Position numbers and translations under genes: made by a program
Notes under the pieces: model-generated
What the model was told of the DNA's origin: nothing
Seen by the model: only the letters and a program-made list of their open reading frames with translations
Databases searched by the model: none
Origin: Cylindrobasidium torrendii FP15055 ss-10
Taxonomy: Eukaryota; Basidiomycota; Agaricomycetes; Agaricales; Physalacriaceae
DNA length: 64,000 nucleotides
Assembly: GCA_000934385.1 (NCBI GenBank)
Contig: KN880442.1
Span: forward strand, 124,001 to 188,000
Direction of reading: 5' to 3'
Shown here: piece after piece, positions 24,209 to 36,037 of the stretch
Numbering within the stretch: position 1 is the stretch's first letter
How the letters are laid out: every line of letters begins with the position of its first letter

Positions 24209-26221
24209 CTATGAAATCTCTATTGACAGCACCGCACCACCCTCCCCAATCTCCTTCACATCGAATGACAACGCGCCTGCTTCAGTCACGACAACCGTCG
24301 CCTCCACCGTCGTAAACCACTTTCCAGCATCCGGGCCCTTTCCCTTGGTTTGTATCGCAAGTTTCGCGTCCGCCGTCGCCGCGCCCAGCAGCGTCACCTT
24401 TTTGGTCTCCTTGTGCTTCTCCTCGATCTCTTCCTCTTCCTCATCATCCTCGTCTGCACCGCCCTCATCATCCGAGTAGACCACTTTTGGCGGCTTCACC
24501 TTCTCCACGCGCACGGTTTGCTCAATCTCCCATAGCTCAAATCCAAACGCTTTTGAAGACTCGGTGACCTCGACCTCGAAGACCTGTACTCGGCGCGCAG
24601 GAAGCGGCGTGTCCTTAAGCAATGCAACGATGCCCGCCTCTGCACCAGGAACGTATAGCGCCACTGTCGCACCAAGCGCTGGCGCCTCAACGGAAGTCGA
24701 GAATGCAGCACGAAGGTCGTCCTCTTCCAGCGTATGCAGCAGCGCAGCCTGGACAGCGCTCCCGCGTGCAAGAATCGTGGTTGGGTCTCCGATGCCGCCT
24801 CCGACAACAGTGCCCATCGAGAATGGGGTCGCGACGTCTTCCGGGAAACCGACAGACAAGCCGATTTCTTCATCCAGACCAGGCAGGCAAGATGTCCCTC
24901 CGACGTACACAATCTCATCGATTTGGTGTGCATCGACGCCGGCAGATTTGAGCAGGTCGGAAACGGCGGCGGACACAGCAGAGTAGACGGGTTTGGCGAG
25001 CATGTCGAAGCGCATGCGGTTGACTGAGCCGGTGAAGTCGTAGCCGTCCTTCAGACTCTCCACAGAGCATGTCGCAGCGCCAGGCGAGGCACTCAGGGTG
25101 CGCTTTGTGTGTTCGATCGCCAGACGCAGCTTGGCCTCAGCCCGCTTGTCCTGGACCTCTGTCGCCGGGCACACCTTGAGGGGAACCTTGTTCTTCTTGG
25201 TAAAATCGGCCGCAAAGAAGGTGACAAGTTTGTCATCGATCTGGTTTGCACCGATGGAGGTCGTGGATGATGAGGCAACAACATGGCCCAGGCCTTCACG
25301 GTTCTCGACAACAGAGAGTGAAAGGGACGAAGATCCAAGGTCGACGTAGAGCTGAGTGCGGTCTGCGCGCAGTGTTGCGGCCCAGAGGGCGCTGGATGTG
25401 GTGATGAGGGTGGCAGCAGCCTCCTCGAGGGTCTGGTACACCTTGACGCCAGCATCTGTCGCCGCCTTCTCGAGTGCCTCGACTTGGGCAGGCGTAAAGT
25501 GTGGTGGGACGGTGATGACCGCACCCTGGATTTTCTTGCCGAGGAAATCTGATGCAGACTGAAGGAGGGATCCGATGAAGATGGTCGTGACCTCGGAAAC
25601 AGAGAGGATGCGATCTGTGGGCACAGGCTCGGGCGCGGGTGTTGCAGCTGCAGACGCGGCAGGGGTTTGTGTCTTTTTGGTGGGCAGCGCCGCAGGAGTG
25701 GTAAGCACTTCGACCTTATACGCCGCGACATCAGGCTCGTCTGGGTGCTGAATAACAGGTGCAGAGTTGGGGGTAATATCTTCGCTGGTGATCTCAGAAA
25801 ACCTAGGAAATATTGGCATGACTTCAAGGAGAAATCACTGGAGTCACACACTTTTTGCCGATGAGGTTGCGGAATCCAATGATGGTGTTTTCAGAGTTCT
25901 TTACGAGCTGCTGTTTTGCCGGGCTGCCGATGTACTGTTGAGGCGTGAGTGCATGCCGGACGCGATGCACGACGTACGCACCATTTGCTCGCCGTGGAAT
26001 GACAAGGCACACGCTATTTGGCGCTCACCGTCCTCATTGGCGATGGACTCGGCCAGTCCTTCCTGCAAATCGCGTCAATCTACGCCAGATCTTGCTGCAG
26101 GCTAACGCACCTTTGTGAAGACCGCTATGGAGGCATACGAATTTCCAAAATTTATGCCAACAACCGGGGGGAGGTTGTGGCTCTCAGTTGTGGGCTCAGC
26201 CGTTCCGTTTGGGGCAGCCAT
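24209..26221 (-). CDS. SSZ1: Ribosome-associated Hsp70-like protein Ssz1 (RAC subunit), 622 aa
   Basis: Exons are 26221-26111, 26062-25982, 25934-25852 and 25802-24209, summing to 623 codons. The N-terminal nucleotide-binding start reads VVGINFGNSYASIAV and ANEDGERQIACALSF, then YIGSPAKQQLVKNSENTI and FRNLIGKKFSE, the classic Ssz1 pattern. VITVPPHFTPAQ, the LYVDLGSS phosphate loop and IVYVGGTSCLPGL follow. Ssz1 pairs with the J-protein zuotin at the ribosome exit tunnel to stimulate Ssb Hsp70 during translation. Oddities are a Pro/Ala/Thr-rich insert (about residues 126-155) and an acidic stretch (DDEEEEEIEE) near the C-terminus; the protein is longer than yeast Ssz1. The ATG at 25819 in the last open frame lies inside intron 3. 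Confidence 0.95.
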
Positions 26222-26276
26222 GGGGAGATGGAGGAGTTGATGGCAAAAGGAAAAGTTATAATCGCGCACGTGTAAA

Positions 26277-26291
26277 ATTTTAGGGTTAGAT
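26277..26291 (-). promoter_or_regulatory. Telo-box-like AACCCTA element in the SSZ1 promoter
   Basis: On the coding strand of SSZ1 the sequence reads TCTAACCCTAAAA, about 60-70 nt upstream of ATG 26221. AACCCTAA motifs are common in promoters of translation-related genes in several eukaryotes. The function here is inference from position. Confidence 0.3.
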
Positions 26292-26388
26292 TGATGCTGT
26301 GGTTTCGATCGTGTTTACGCTGTCCTCTCTTCAACTTGTACTTACCCCTCCATGACATGCATGACACTCCAATACTACATACCTAAAT

Positions 26389-27585
26389 CTACTCCTCCGG
26401 CGGTCCATGGCTTTTCATGAATGCGACAAATGGCGCCGGCGCATCATCCGAGAACATCATGTCCATAACTCCCAGGGATTCCTCGACATGCTCTTTCGCC
26501 CTCTCGAACATACCCTCCTCATAGGCCGTAATCGCCTTTGAAAGGTCCTGCTTCTCCTTGACAGCTTCAATGAGCTGTTCCCCGAGCTGGAGGGCATCGA
26601 GCAGCGCGTCGTTCACACCCTCTCCAAACGGCAGCATCACATGCGCGGCATCCCCAAGCAAAGTCAGCCCTGGCTGGTGCTCCCATCTATGACCCCTTGG
26701 CAGCATATGAAGTCTTCGCAGAACCACACTATCCTCGTTTGCCTTTAGGACCAACTCCCGGTCACGCTCGCTCCACCCAGGAAATAGGTCGTCCGCAAAA
26801 CGTTGCTTGTCCTTCGAGAAATCGTACGCCTTTTCATCCAACCATTCCCCCGACGCCCGAAACATCGCATACGTGCGCACACTGCCGTCCCCTTGCCGTT
26901 GGGCAAACAACCCCCTGCTGTCGCTGAGCACTGCGAGCGTTCCAGCACCGACACGGCGAGCGATATCGGGGAACCGACTGTCGACATCGTGGATATGGAA
27001 CTCGACGCTGACAACTCCCGCATAAAACGGTGTCTCCGCCGTCAGCAGTGGACGAACGCGAGACCATGCACCGTCCGCGCCAACAACAAGGTCGAAGACT
27101 TCGCTGTCCTTGCCGTCCGCCAAAACGACTGTGTATCCGGTATCGCCAGAAACGACTTTGGCGACTTTGGATCCCCATTTGATGATTTCTGCCGGGATAG
27201 ATTCGATCAGCATAGCCCGTAACGCGCGTCGGTCGACTTCAGGACGGTCGCCCAGGTCTTGAGGACCTTTCCCACTCAACCTCGGCGCCTCCTCCCCAGC
27301 CTCATCGAGATGCAGCACGCCATGCTTGTCCGCAATCTTCATCACGTCGCCTTCGGGTCTTGCAATCTTCTTAAACGCATCGAGGAGCCCCGCAGCTTTG
27401 ATGAGGCGTTGGCCTGATTCAGTGTGGATGTCGAGCGTGCCGCCTTGTGAACGAGAGGACGCAGATGGTTCGGATTCGAACACGGTTATGGAAATAGAGG
27501 TAGAGGGCAGAGAGGTGTGCAAAAGACGAGCAAGACCAAGTCCTCCTGGACCTGCGCCGATGATAGCAATACGAATGGGAGTCAT
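26389..27585 (-). CDS. FAD-dependent monooxygenase of the TetX/PHBH-like group, 398 aa
   Basis: A single exon. The dinucleotide-binding motif IAIIGAGPGGLGLARLL begins at residue 5. GDRPEVDRRALRAML is the conserved middle motif, and LVVGADGAWSRVRP the DG motif that contacts FAD. GDAAHVMLPFGEGVNDALLDAL carries the second FAD-binding GD box. The overall pattern is closest to TetX-like flavin hydroxylases, which are widespread in fungi as detoxifying or secondary-metabolism enzymes. Start MTPIRIA was chosen over an ATG 24 codons upstream because a TATATA lies at 27640-27645, only 55 nt before it. It is intronless among intron-rich neighbours, which could mean retroposition or transfer but proves neither. 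Substrate unknown. Confidence 0.9.
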   Translation of the reverse strand: MTPIRIAIIGAGPGGLGLARLLHTSLPSTSISITVFESEPSASSRSQGGTLDIHTESGQRLIKAAGLLDAFKKIARPEGDVMKIADKHGVLHLDEAGEEAPRLSGKGPQDLGDRPEVDRRALRAMLIESIPAEIIKWGSKVAKVVSGDTGYTVVLADGKDSEVFDLVVGADGAWSRVRPLLTAETPFYAGVVSVEFHIHDVDSRFPDIARRVGAGTLAVLSDSRGLFAQRQGDGSVRTYAMFRASGEWLDEKAYDFSKDKQRFADDLFPGWSERDRELVLKANEDSVVLRRLHMLPRGHRWEHQPGLTLLGDAAHVMLPFGEGVNDALLDALQLGEQLIEAVKEKQDLSKAITAYEEGMFERAKEHVEESLGVMDMMFSDDAPAPFVAFMKSHGPPEE

Positions 27586-27639
27586 GGGGAGCTGCTGAGT
27601 ACTCTTAGGTTTGGCGTCACCTCCTCGAGTGTTGCGTTT

Positions 27640-27645
27640 TATATA
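27640..27645 (-). promoter_or_regulatory. TATA box of the FAD monooxygenase gene
   Basis: TATATA lies 55 nt upstream of ATG 27585; the alternative in-frame ATG at 27657 is upstream of it. Confidence 0.6.
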
Positions 27646-28448
27646 CGAACGGCGCATAAGGGACTTCGACAGTTGTCGACGGATGCTTTCTGCTCATGCC
27701 GAGGCTTACGTTGAAACCTGACACCTATTCCGAACCAATTTAGGCCTATCCAGGGCGTCTCTATTATTGGACTCAGTGCAAACGCTTCCTGGACTCCCAC
27801 TGATTCTCTGAATGGTCGAAGACTCGCACAGTCGACAGTATGTGGTATTGTACCAGGAGCTGATGTAACTCAGCGCTAGAGTTGCAAGATTGATGTCGTG
27901 CCGCTGGTATCAACGTCGGAAAGAAGTGTCACACATTCCTATGCCTTAGTTTAATGCTTCATCAAACTGTTGCTACATTTGAACTACATACAAAATAACA
28001 GCAAAGTAGTCGCACGGGTCAGAAACAGATCGACTTGTGTGTAGGCGCACTGTAGTACCTACTACCAAGCAATCCATTCAGTAGTGTCAGTATTGCTGCT
28101 GCCGGGGCTAGTAGCTATCCACCAGATAGTTCAAACGTAGGCATCAGTTGACACTAACTTATCCATGCTTCAAGTTGGGGAAATGATTTCTCTATTGCCT
28201 GTGAGAATTGCCTGAAAGATAAACGACGGTGAGTGTGGTGATGGTATATGTATGTATGTATGTCAACTTGCTTAAATAAAACCCTCTCAAAAAATAACCC
28301 AATTCTTAAACGCTAAAAGGCTACAAAAAATACTGAACGTTGAAATGTGGTGGTATAGAGCTCGCGTAGACTATGCACGTGAGACTTTGTAGCCTTCTCA
28401 GGCTCACAGAGCCTGAGGCGTTGGTGTGAATCCTTTTTCGCGATTCAC
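27646..28448. other. Intergenic region with a TATG microsatellite
   Basis: About 800 bp with no open frame of note. A short TATG repeat lies at 28247-28263. It covers the monooxygenase upstream flank and the 3' flank of the AA9 gene. Confidence 0.5.
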
Positions 28449-29948
28449 TTAATTCTTGCGCGAGGAGCGCATCTTGCCTACAGCGCGCTCGAGGATGGCG
28501 TTGGTGGAACGACGCTTGGTGTGTGCTTGGCTGAAGCTGCGCGTCTGGACGAGACGGCTGGGCGAGCGTTTGCCGTACTTGCAGGTGGACATGCAGGTAT
28601 CCTTGGTCGCACCACATCCAGTCCAGTCAGGGCTCGGCTGGCTGGCCGAAATGCACTGGTTGAAAGCTATGGGAAATAGTGAGTGACTTGTCGGAACGAT
28701 GAGAAGGGGGAAGAGCGTACAGTTCATGCATGTGTTGCAGTCAACGAGGCCAGCAGTAGGTGTGGACGCAGCACTGGACTGAGCGGGGGTGCTGGCGGCA
28801 CTGGAAGCAGGAACGGCGGCAGAGCTGGACGAAGCGGGGGCAGCGGCGGAGCTTGATGCTGCAGTCGAAGCAGAGCTGGATTCGGGCGCGGCGGCAGAGC
28901 TGGAAGACGGAGCAACAGAGGTGGCAGCAGAGCTGGAAGGCGCAGCACTGGTCTCGACAGAGGTTGCGACGGCGCTGGACGTTGGCGCAGCGCTGGTTGG
29001 TGCAGCTGCAGAGGTGGAAGCACCGCCCGTGGACGGAGTGCCGTTTGGCCAGACGGCGGGACCGGGAATGGGATACCTAAACAAACTATAAGAAAGATTG
29101 AACGACTAGATGTTTGGCAGGGTGGACTCACGAATCAAAGTTGGTGTAGACATTGAACGCGATTCCGGGAGTGTCGGGAGTGTACCCACCAGGGAAGGAG
29201 ACGAGGAAATCGTCGGTGGGCTCATCCGAACCAGTACCGGTGAGGTCGAGTTGGAAGCAGTCGGGGTAGAACTGTGCGCCAGGGTACGTGCCAGCAGAGT
29301 GCAATGCGATAATCTCGTGACGAACGAGGTACTGGCCAGAAGGCAGACCCGACGGGATAGTTGCTTTTGCGGTGTTGTTGTTGCTGATCAAGTCGATGGC
29401 GCCCCACGAACCGTTTTCGAAGCCAGCCTCACCAATCTTGAACCAGACCTTGCTGGGATGGATGTCAGTGAAGAATCAAACTTGGTGGTCAAAAAACATA
29501 CTCAGAGGCAGTGGGAGTCCAGGTGGTGATGTCGGTACCCTCTGGCGCCTTGGCCATGTAGGTAATGTGGGGACCCTGTCGTGATGTTAGGGCAAAGTTT
29601 TAAGCGCGACCGTCGACATACCACATGGCTGTCTGGCCAGACAGTCCAGCCGAAGCTGAGCTCGTCGCCCGCCTTGGCAGGTGCGAGAAGAGCAGCCGGG
29701 GCAGTCTGGCTGTTGCATTGGATATCCTGGCTGGTGACATCCTCGACGGGGCCGTTGCCTACGATCTTGCGCATGACACGGTCGGGGACCGGGCTGCGGT
29801 AGGGATCGCTGTATGGGTCGAAGCCAGCGTAGTGGTCACCGGCGACACCAAGGTCAACAACATTGCCGTGGGCCGCGACACCAGTGAAGGTGAGTGCCGC
29901 GACCAGCGCGGCGGAGAGGACAGTGCGCGAGGTGGAGGTGACAGACAT
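28449..29948 (-). CDS. AA9 (GH61) lytic polysaccharide monooxygenase with Ser/Ala linker and Cys-rich C-terminal tail, 431 aa
   Basis: Exons are 29948-29622, 29575-29502, 29452-29132, 29076-28721 and 28666-28449, summing to 432 codons. The signal peptide ends at about residue 26 (TFTGVAA), exposing the N-terminal copper-brace His27 (HGNVVD). The second brace His108 lies in WPDSHVGP, spliced across intron 1. KVWFKI, HEIIALH and FYPDCFQL, with the axial Tyr, are AA9 landmarks. A roughly 100-residue Ser/Ala/Thr-rich linker follows. The last part has no CBM1; it carries six Cys (VDCNTCMN, NQCISAS, GCGATKDTCMSTCKYGKR) and a basic tail. The enzyme is secreted and should oxidatively cleave cellulose or related glucans. 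Start MSVTS was preferred over an ATG 10 codons upstream; either gives a signal peptide. Confidence 0.93.
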
Positions 29949-30639
29949 TGCGAGAGAGGTATAAGCTTGAGCTTGCAAGTGGGCACCGAAGGCCTAAAGA
30001 GTGGAAGGGAAAAAGGAAAGAAAGGGGAGAGAGAGAGAGAGATGGGAAGAAAGTTGATAATTGCATCGGTTGCGACGTGCGCTCTTATATAGTGTGCGCT
30101 TCTAAGGACAATGAGGCACTTCGGCGTCATAAAACAGGACTGTTCCTTGTAACTACAAGGTCCGATGTACAGGAGCTCAAGTAAAGGCTGTAAATCCACA
30201 TATTTTCCAGGTCATAAAAGCACCTACAGTAGGCGTGGAGGGGCGCTGCTGACGGCCTACTACATACCGACGAAAACATTTGGCGCCTTTCCTTGTTTCT
30301 TTCAAAAGCAAAATGGGCTCAATGCGTCTAGGCCCGCATAATGAAGACGAGACGACGTCGGGGAATTTCCATCATTGATACACGTTGTTCCCAGGCGACG
30401 CGCACTCTGCCGGTGGCGCCAGGGCGTATAGAAAATTCCAGAGGACAATCGAAGTTCAAACCTCGTCCAAGCTGCACGTCGTCGTGAGTAAAAAAGATGA
30501 ATAACACGATCGGTGTCAGGAATCCTTAACTTGAAGGACTTTCCCACGATCCATCCGCCTCTACCGTCGCATTTATACACGCAAATCAAGCTTAATAGTT
30601 CGACATACACTCTACCAGCTTAGCAGGAAAGCTATTCAC
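29949..30639. other. Promoter/leader of the AA9 gene and 3' flank of the NAT9-like gene
   Basis: A purine-rich block with (GA)n at 30027-30042 lies in the AA9 leader (pyrimidine-rich on its coding strand). TATATA at 30086-30091 is the likely TATA box, 138 nt before ATG 29948. The rest has no recognisable feature. Confidence 0.5.
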
Positions 30640-31609
<970 letters not shown>

Positions 31610-33078
31610 ATGTCGAACAGCATGCCGATTGGGTCCAATAACGTGACGGCGCCGACGCCGCAGAATACACCGCTGCAGCACGCACCGATTTCAGCGGGAT
31701 TGTCGCGCCCCACCGTGCCCGACATCAACGAGGACAGGGAGGAGGAAGAGGAGCTAGATGGCGCCGAGGAGGCAGCAGACATCATGCGCTCCGACGCGAT
31801 GCTCGGCCTAGTTCAAGGACGACTGGCTTCCTTAGTCGGCCGTAGTTCTGGCTACGTCGAGAGCCTCCCGGACGATGTCAAGCGCAGCGTCGAGGGCCTG
31901 AAAGGTATTCAAGTCCAGCACAACGACCTGCACAACCAGTACAAGCGGGAATGCCTCGAGCTCGAGAAGAAGGTGCGCCCTCCGCCGCGATCGACTCCCG
32001 ATCCTCTGCTCACTGTTATCTAGTACAATGATCTCTACACGCCTCTATACGAACGCCGGAGCGCGATCATCTCGGGCAAGGAGAAGCCAACGGAGGCAGA
32101 GATCGAGGCTGGCGAGAAGCAAAGTGCCGAGGACGACGACGAGTATTCACCGCTGGCCAAGGACGGCCCTGCTGCCAGCGCCATCCCCGAATTCTGGCTC
32201 ACCGCACTCCGCAACCACATCGGCATTTCGGATCTCATCACCGAGCGCGACTCTGTCGCGCTCAAGCACCTCACCGACATCCGCCTGACGTACCTTGAGC
32301 CGCTCTCGGACCCGTCGGTAAAACCTGGCTTCAAGATCACGTTCTTCTTCACTGCAAACGAGTACTTTGACAACGAGACCCTCGAAAAGACGTACTACTA
32401 CCAGGAGAAGGCTGGCTACTTCGGCGACATGGCATATGACCATGCTGTAGGCACTGATATCAAGTGGAAGGAGGACAAGGACCTCACAAAGGAGTTCGAG
32501 ATCAAGAAGCAGCGGAACAAGAGTGCGTTCTACCCTTTTCGCTCACTGCGCACTGTCTGACTCCTTTCAGCCACCAACCGTACGCGCGTAGTACGCAAGG
32601 CGCGTCCCACCGAGTCCTTCTTCAACTTCTTTAACCCTCCCATATCACCCGACGATGATGCCATTGAGCGCGGTGAGATCGACGACGAGGAGCTCGAGGA
32701 GCTTGAGGAGAAGATTGAAATGGACTACCAGATTGGCGAGGACCTCAAGGAAAAGGTGATGTCCGCTCTGGCTGTCACTAAGGATGTGTATCTGACAGCT
32801 GCGTTAGGTCATTCCCCATGCCATCGACTACTTCACTGGCAAGGCACTCGAGTACGACCTCATGGACGAGGATGATGATGAGGACGATGATGACTTTGAG
32901 GATGAGGACGACGATGGCTTCGAAGATGATGTAAGTCACGCTTTCCAGCGTGTACAACCTTTTCTAATTACACTGCCAGGATAGTGATGGCGATGTCGCC
33001 CCACCCAAGCGTCGGGCTCCCAAAGGTCGCGGCGGCGGTGGTGACAAGGTGAACCCCGAGGAATGCAAGAACCAATGA
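31610..33078 (+). CDS. NAP1: Nucleosome assembly protein 1 (NAP1 histone chaperone), 422 aa
   Basis: Exons are 31610-31972, 32024-32522, 32571-32755, 32808-32930 and 32980-33078, 423 codons in total. The long dimerisation helix (VQHNDLHNQYKRECLELEKK) leads into YNDLYTPLYERR. The core has IPEFWLTALRNH, LKHLTDIRLTY, GFKITFFFTANEYF and IKWKEDKDLT. The conserved RPTESFFNFFNPP and YQIGEDLKEKVIPHAI follow, then a strongly acidic tail (DDDEDDDDFEDEDD) and a C-terminal KPRGKG-like basic end. NAP1 binds H2A-H2B, shuttles histones into the nucleus and assists chromatin assembly. All hallmarks are intact. Confidence 0.95.
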
Positions 33079-33775
33079 GCGTTCTGGCTTCCTTGCGTCC
33101 CATTGCCCTTCCCCTTGTACCACTCTAGTGATATATGTCCCCTTTCTCAGGTCTCGATGTTGTGTGTCTGTGTCCAATCTTTGCTGTACTTTAACCTACT
33201 ACTACTTACGCAAACGCACGCGTCTGATGTAAACCTAAAAATGAAAAATCTACCTTCAAGCTCACACGGAACGGTGTCATTTGCGAATCTTCTTGACTGC
33301 GCATACGCTTTAGGAATGACAATGGCAATGGACGGACTCGGGCTCAGCCTTATCTGCTCGAGGATCTTCTGAGGCGTCGCAGCTTCCCAGGATTCATACG
33401 TGCTATCTGGGCAGAGGGCTCTCTCATGTCCGTGAATGTCCTATGTCGAGTAGTACTAGGTCGCTGCCGGATTGGTCAGTGGCTATTCGCACATGCCCAT
33501 AACCCAAGGATGGGAGGCGATTTACATAAAACTCCGAAGCAGAATCTAAGGCAGAACGGAAGGTATGTACCAATATTGCTTTAGCACGGTCCTCCGGTGC
33601 TTCGGCGAGTGGTGCAAAAGAGAGCGTGGGTTCGATCCACTCGTTGCAAACGCGGTCGTCAGCAGGGATAGCCCATACAGGAAACCTTAAAGTTAAAGCC
33701 TGGATGAGGGATCAGGATATGTATATGTAACGCGGTGTCAATGAGTTTATCTAGGACAACGACTCTTATGAAAGG
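33079..33775. other. Intergenic region after NAP1
   Basis: About 700 bp: NAP1 3' flank, then spacer running into the decayed F-box copy. A tRNA T-arm-like stretch near 33630 was examined and rejected. Confidence 0.45.
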
Positions 33776-34240
33776 TCGTCCCGTATTTTTTCTCCCTTTC
33801 TTCGTCATGAAGCGTTGCCTCGTACAAGGAAAGGTCAATCTAACACATTCCAACTCCTCCTTGTCGTGATATCGCAGCCCTAGGTTCTCCAGACCCAGTG
33901 CTTCTGATCCTATAATTCCATCGAAGCGGCGAGCTCCGAAGTTGGTAAGGGGTGCTATTCAGTCATTGAGAAAGCCTTCGAATTTGAAGCGAATGTATAG
34001 ATCTTTTCTTGGAAATAGCGACTCTGTGAATATGCATCTTTAAACGTGGCTACAAACCCTTCAAGTCTATATCCAGTTTCAAAACCTCCTGGTTCGCAGG
34101 AACATGGAGGCATATTTATCTGGACGTAGAATGTCAGTCCCACAGACTGCCGAGGGTAAGGCTCACACGTAAGCCATTCGACTGCGGAATAGTGCAGAGA
34201 TTCAGTCCTTTCAAGGATTTCCCCCGTACTTGCAAAGCGC
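33776..34240 (-). pseudogene. Truncated, frameshifted copy of the F-box/LRR-like gene at 36038-37210
   Basis: On the minus strand this matches the 3' half of the intact gene. GIIGSEALGLENL here corresponds to AVIGSEALGLRNL, followed by RFMTKKGRKN versus RFMTEEGRNK. Upstream, LKLDIDLKG aligns with LRLDIEVKD at nearly identical DNA, but the frame shifts and meets a TAG just after it. GKSLKGLNL matches ERSLKEINL at the 5' end of the homology. The first roughly 230 residues, including the F-box-like start, are missing, and the HNH gene begins about 100 bp beyond the break. It is clearly a dead copy; its age and whether it is transcribed are unknown. Confidence 0.75.
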
Positions 34241-34341
34241 GATTCAGTGTTCAAATGTTCAAACGTTCACTCTTGAGTCAGCGGCCCGCAGCCGATCGAT
34301 CATTCGTTTTCGAGCTTATGATTTGACTTTGAACTTTCATC

Positions 34342-35606
34342 ATGCCTGGGCAGTCGCTCCCCAGTTCTATCGATTCGTCATGTACGGAGACACGGGCCGC
34401 ATTCGAGCGCTGCAAAGAAGTAGAGTCTTCCCTCATTTCCCGCCTGGCCGTCGAGGTTGGTATAGAGGCTCAAGAGGTCGAGGAAGAGCTCATGGACCTT
34501 CGCGTCGCCTCCTATCTTCTTCTCCATGCGCCAAGCGATGTCGGGAAGAAGTGGGCAGCGTCGTCCATTATGTTGGCTGTTGAGAATGACGAGAAAATAG
34601 CGGCATTCGGCCAGTTCATCAGGAAACACTACATTCGTACTTGTGCATATGTTACTGTTCCGTAGCGCTCTTAATAAAGTACCACAGTTCTGAGGAAGAG
34701 ACGCGATACTCCTTTCGTCTCTCTCCATCCCTCGCCGCCATCCTTCGATGAAACGCAACGTGCAATTTTGGCAAACCTCGACCAGGCGCCTCAAAACCAT
34801 ATGGATGCGAAGACGAAGGTAGCCACATGTATTCAACGCGCATCCGTAACACGATGGTGATTCCACATCGACAGGCTCTGTTCAGGGATAGCTATCGCTG
34901 TGTTCTCTCTGATGTGCACGACTTCAAAGCCTACAAGGAGCTGCGTTTACGCGGCGCTCCCACTGCATTCACACACTGCGCTCATATTTTCGATGAAAGT
35001 ACAAACGACTTTTCCTCGGCCAAAATCGTTCTTGGTAGGGTGTGTACTGCCTGCTACTAGTTAGAGCGAACCTAATGTACATCACCAGCAAGAGTACACC
35101 GCGAATATTTGGACGATCCTGCGTTACATGGGCTATCCTGATATTCTCAATGAATTCAAAGGCCCTTTGATACACCGTCTTGGAAACGTTATGACCCTGG
35201 AAGCCACTCTCCACCGCATGTTTGATGACTTGGATCTCTGCTTGGATGCAACGGTATGGTGGCACCATTACTTAGGTGCTGAGCAGACTCTAATATTTTC
35301 TGATAGGGCAACCCGAACAAGTACAATGTCACGGCCCCCTCAGGCCTGCTTGAAGATGTAGCTGTAGGTTGCCGAACGAAGGTAACATTGTCCAACACTT
35401 ATGGGCTGGAGCCCCCTTCGCCGACATATCTCGCTATACATGCAGCATGCTATCGAATCGCTCATCTGTCAGGGGCAGTTGATTGGTATGCGCGCCTTGA
35501 TGCAGGCGGCGATGCTGGATGCAGCGCTACCGTGGATGAAAGCATGTTTGCTACAGTACTTATGGACAGACTTGAACGCCTTCCGGGGGTTGAATATACT
35601 TCCTGA
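34342..35606 (+). CDS. HNH_2-type nuclease-domain protein, 348 aa
   Basis: Exons are 34342-34636, 34688-34818, 34875-35034, 35093-35253 and 35307-35606, 349 codons, all with GT-AG introns of 51-58 nt. After a helical N-terminal region the domain reads ALFRDSYRCVLSDVHDF, then HCAHIF with His179. NIWTILRYMGYPDIL leads to HRLGNVMTLEATLHRMFDD with Asn227 and His236. This C-A-H-I ... N-V-M-T-L ... H-x-x-F-D order is the HNH_2 signature of a large basidiomycete family, usually annotated only as HNH nuclease domain. The C-terminal PPSPTYLAIHAACYRIAHLSG block is also family-typical. No secretion signal or phage-type partner is present. Its biological job in fungi is unknown. All three catalytic residues are retained. 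Confidence 0.88.
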
Positions 35607-36037
35607 TCTGGCTTGCAATATGTATCAGGTTCTCAAAAGACAATGGACGCTGGTGTAGTCTTTAGCTGTATGAACCATACATCTGTGTCCGGGAAAATTC
35701 AATGAGTTCCCGGAATTGAGCGCCATGACATACGCTGCAAAAGGTAATACCGCGCAACTACGGTGCCGCCCCGCAGACCCTGCGTCGTCGAGAGGACATG
35801 GAAGAGGAAAAATGCAGGGCCTGGAGGAGCTACGATGGAGCTCAAAACATAGTTCACTATGCTCCCAAACCTTTGAAATTCACTGAACAGTCCGTCCCTT
35901 TGCCCATTGATGGCTGTACTCTTTGCAGCACGTACGGCGCACTATACATACTCATCCTCACAGCTACGGTCAGTCACGGTATAGTAAGATTTGCAGCCCG
36001 ATGGAATCTTTGCATGAGAATGTGCATGTACATGGAT
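35607..36037. other. Convergent intergenic region between the HNH and F-box-like genes
   Basis: About 430 bp between the 3' ends of the HNH gene and the minus-strand F-box-like gene. An open frame at 35798-36220 on the plus strand runs mostly antisense to the F-box-like gene and is a shadow. Confidence 0.5.

Noticed and set aside
24350..25864. Long open frames antisense or in other frames across SSZ1
   Set aside because: Shadows of a GC-rich, strongly conserved coding exon.
28247..28263. TATG microsatellite as a possible transposon end
   Set aside because: Simple repeat only, no inverted repeats or target-site duplication seen.
28760..29091. Plus-strand Ala/Glu-rich frame opposite the AA9 linker
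   Set aside because: Antisense to the Ser/Ala repeat-like linker; a composition artefact.
33590..33650. tRNA-like T arm (GTGGGTTCGATCCAC)
   Set aside because: No matching acceptor stem or anticodon arm at the required spacing upstream.
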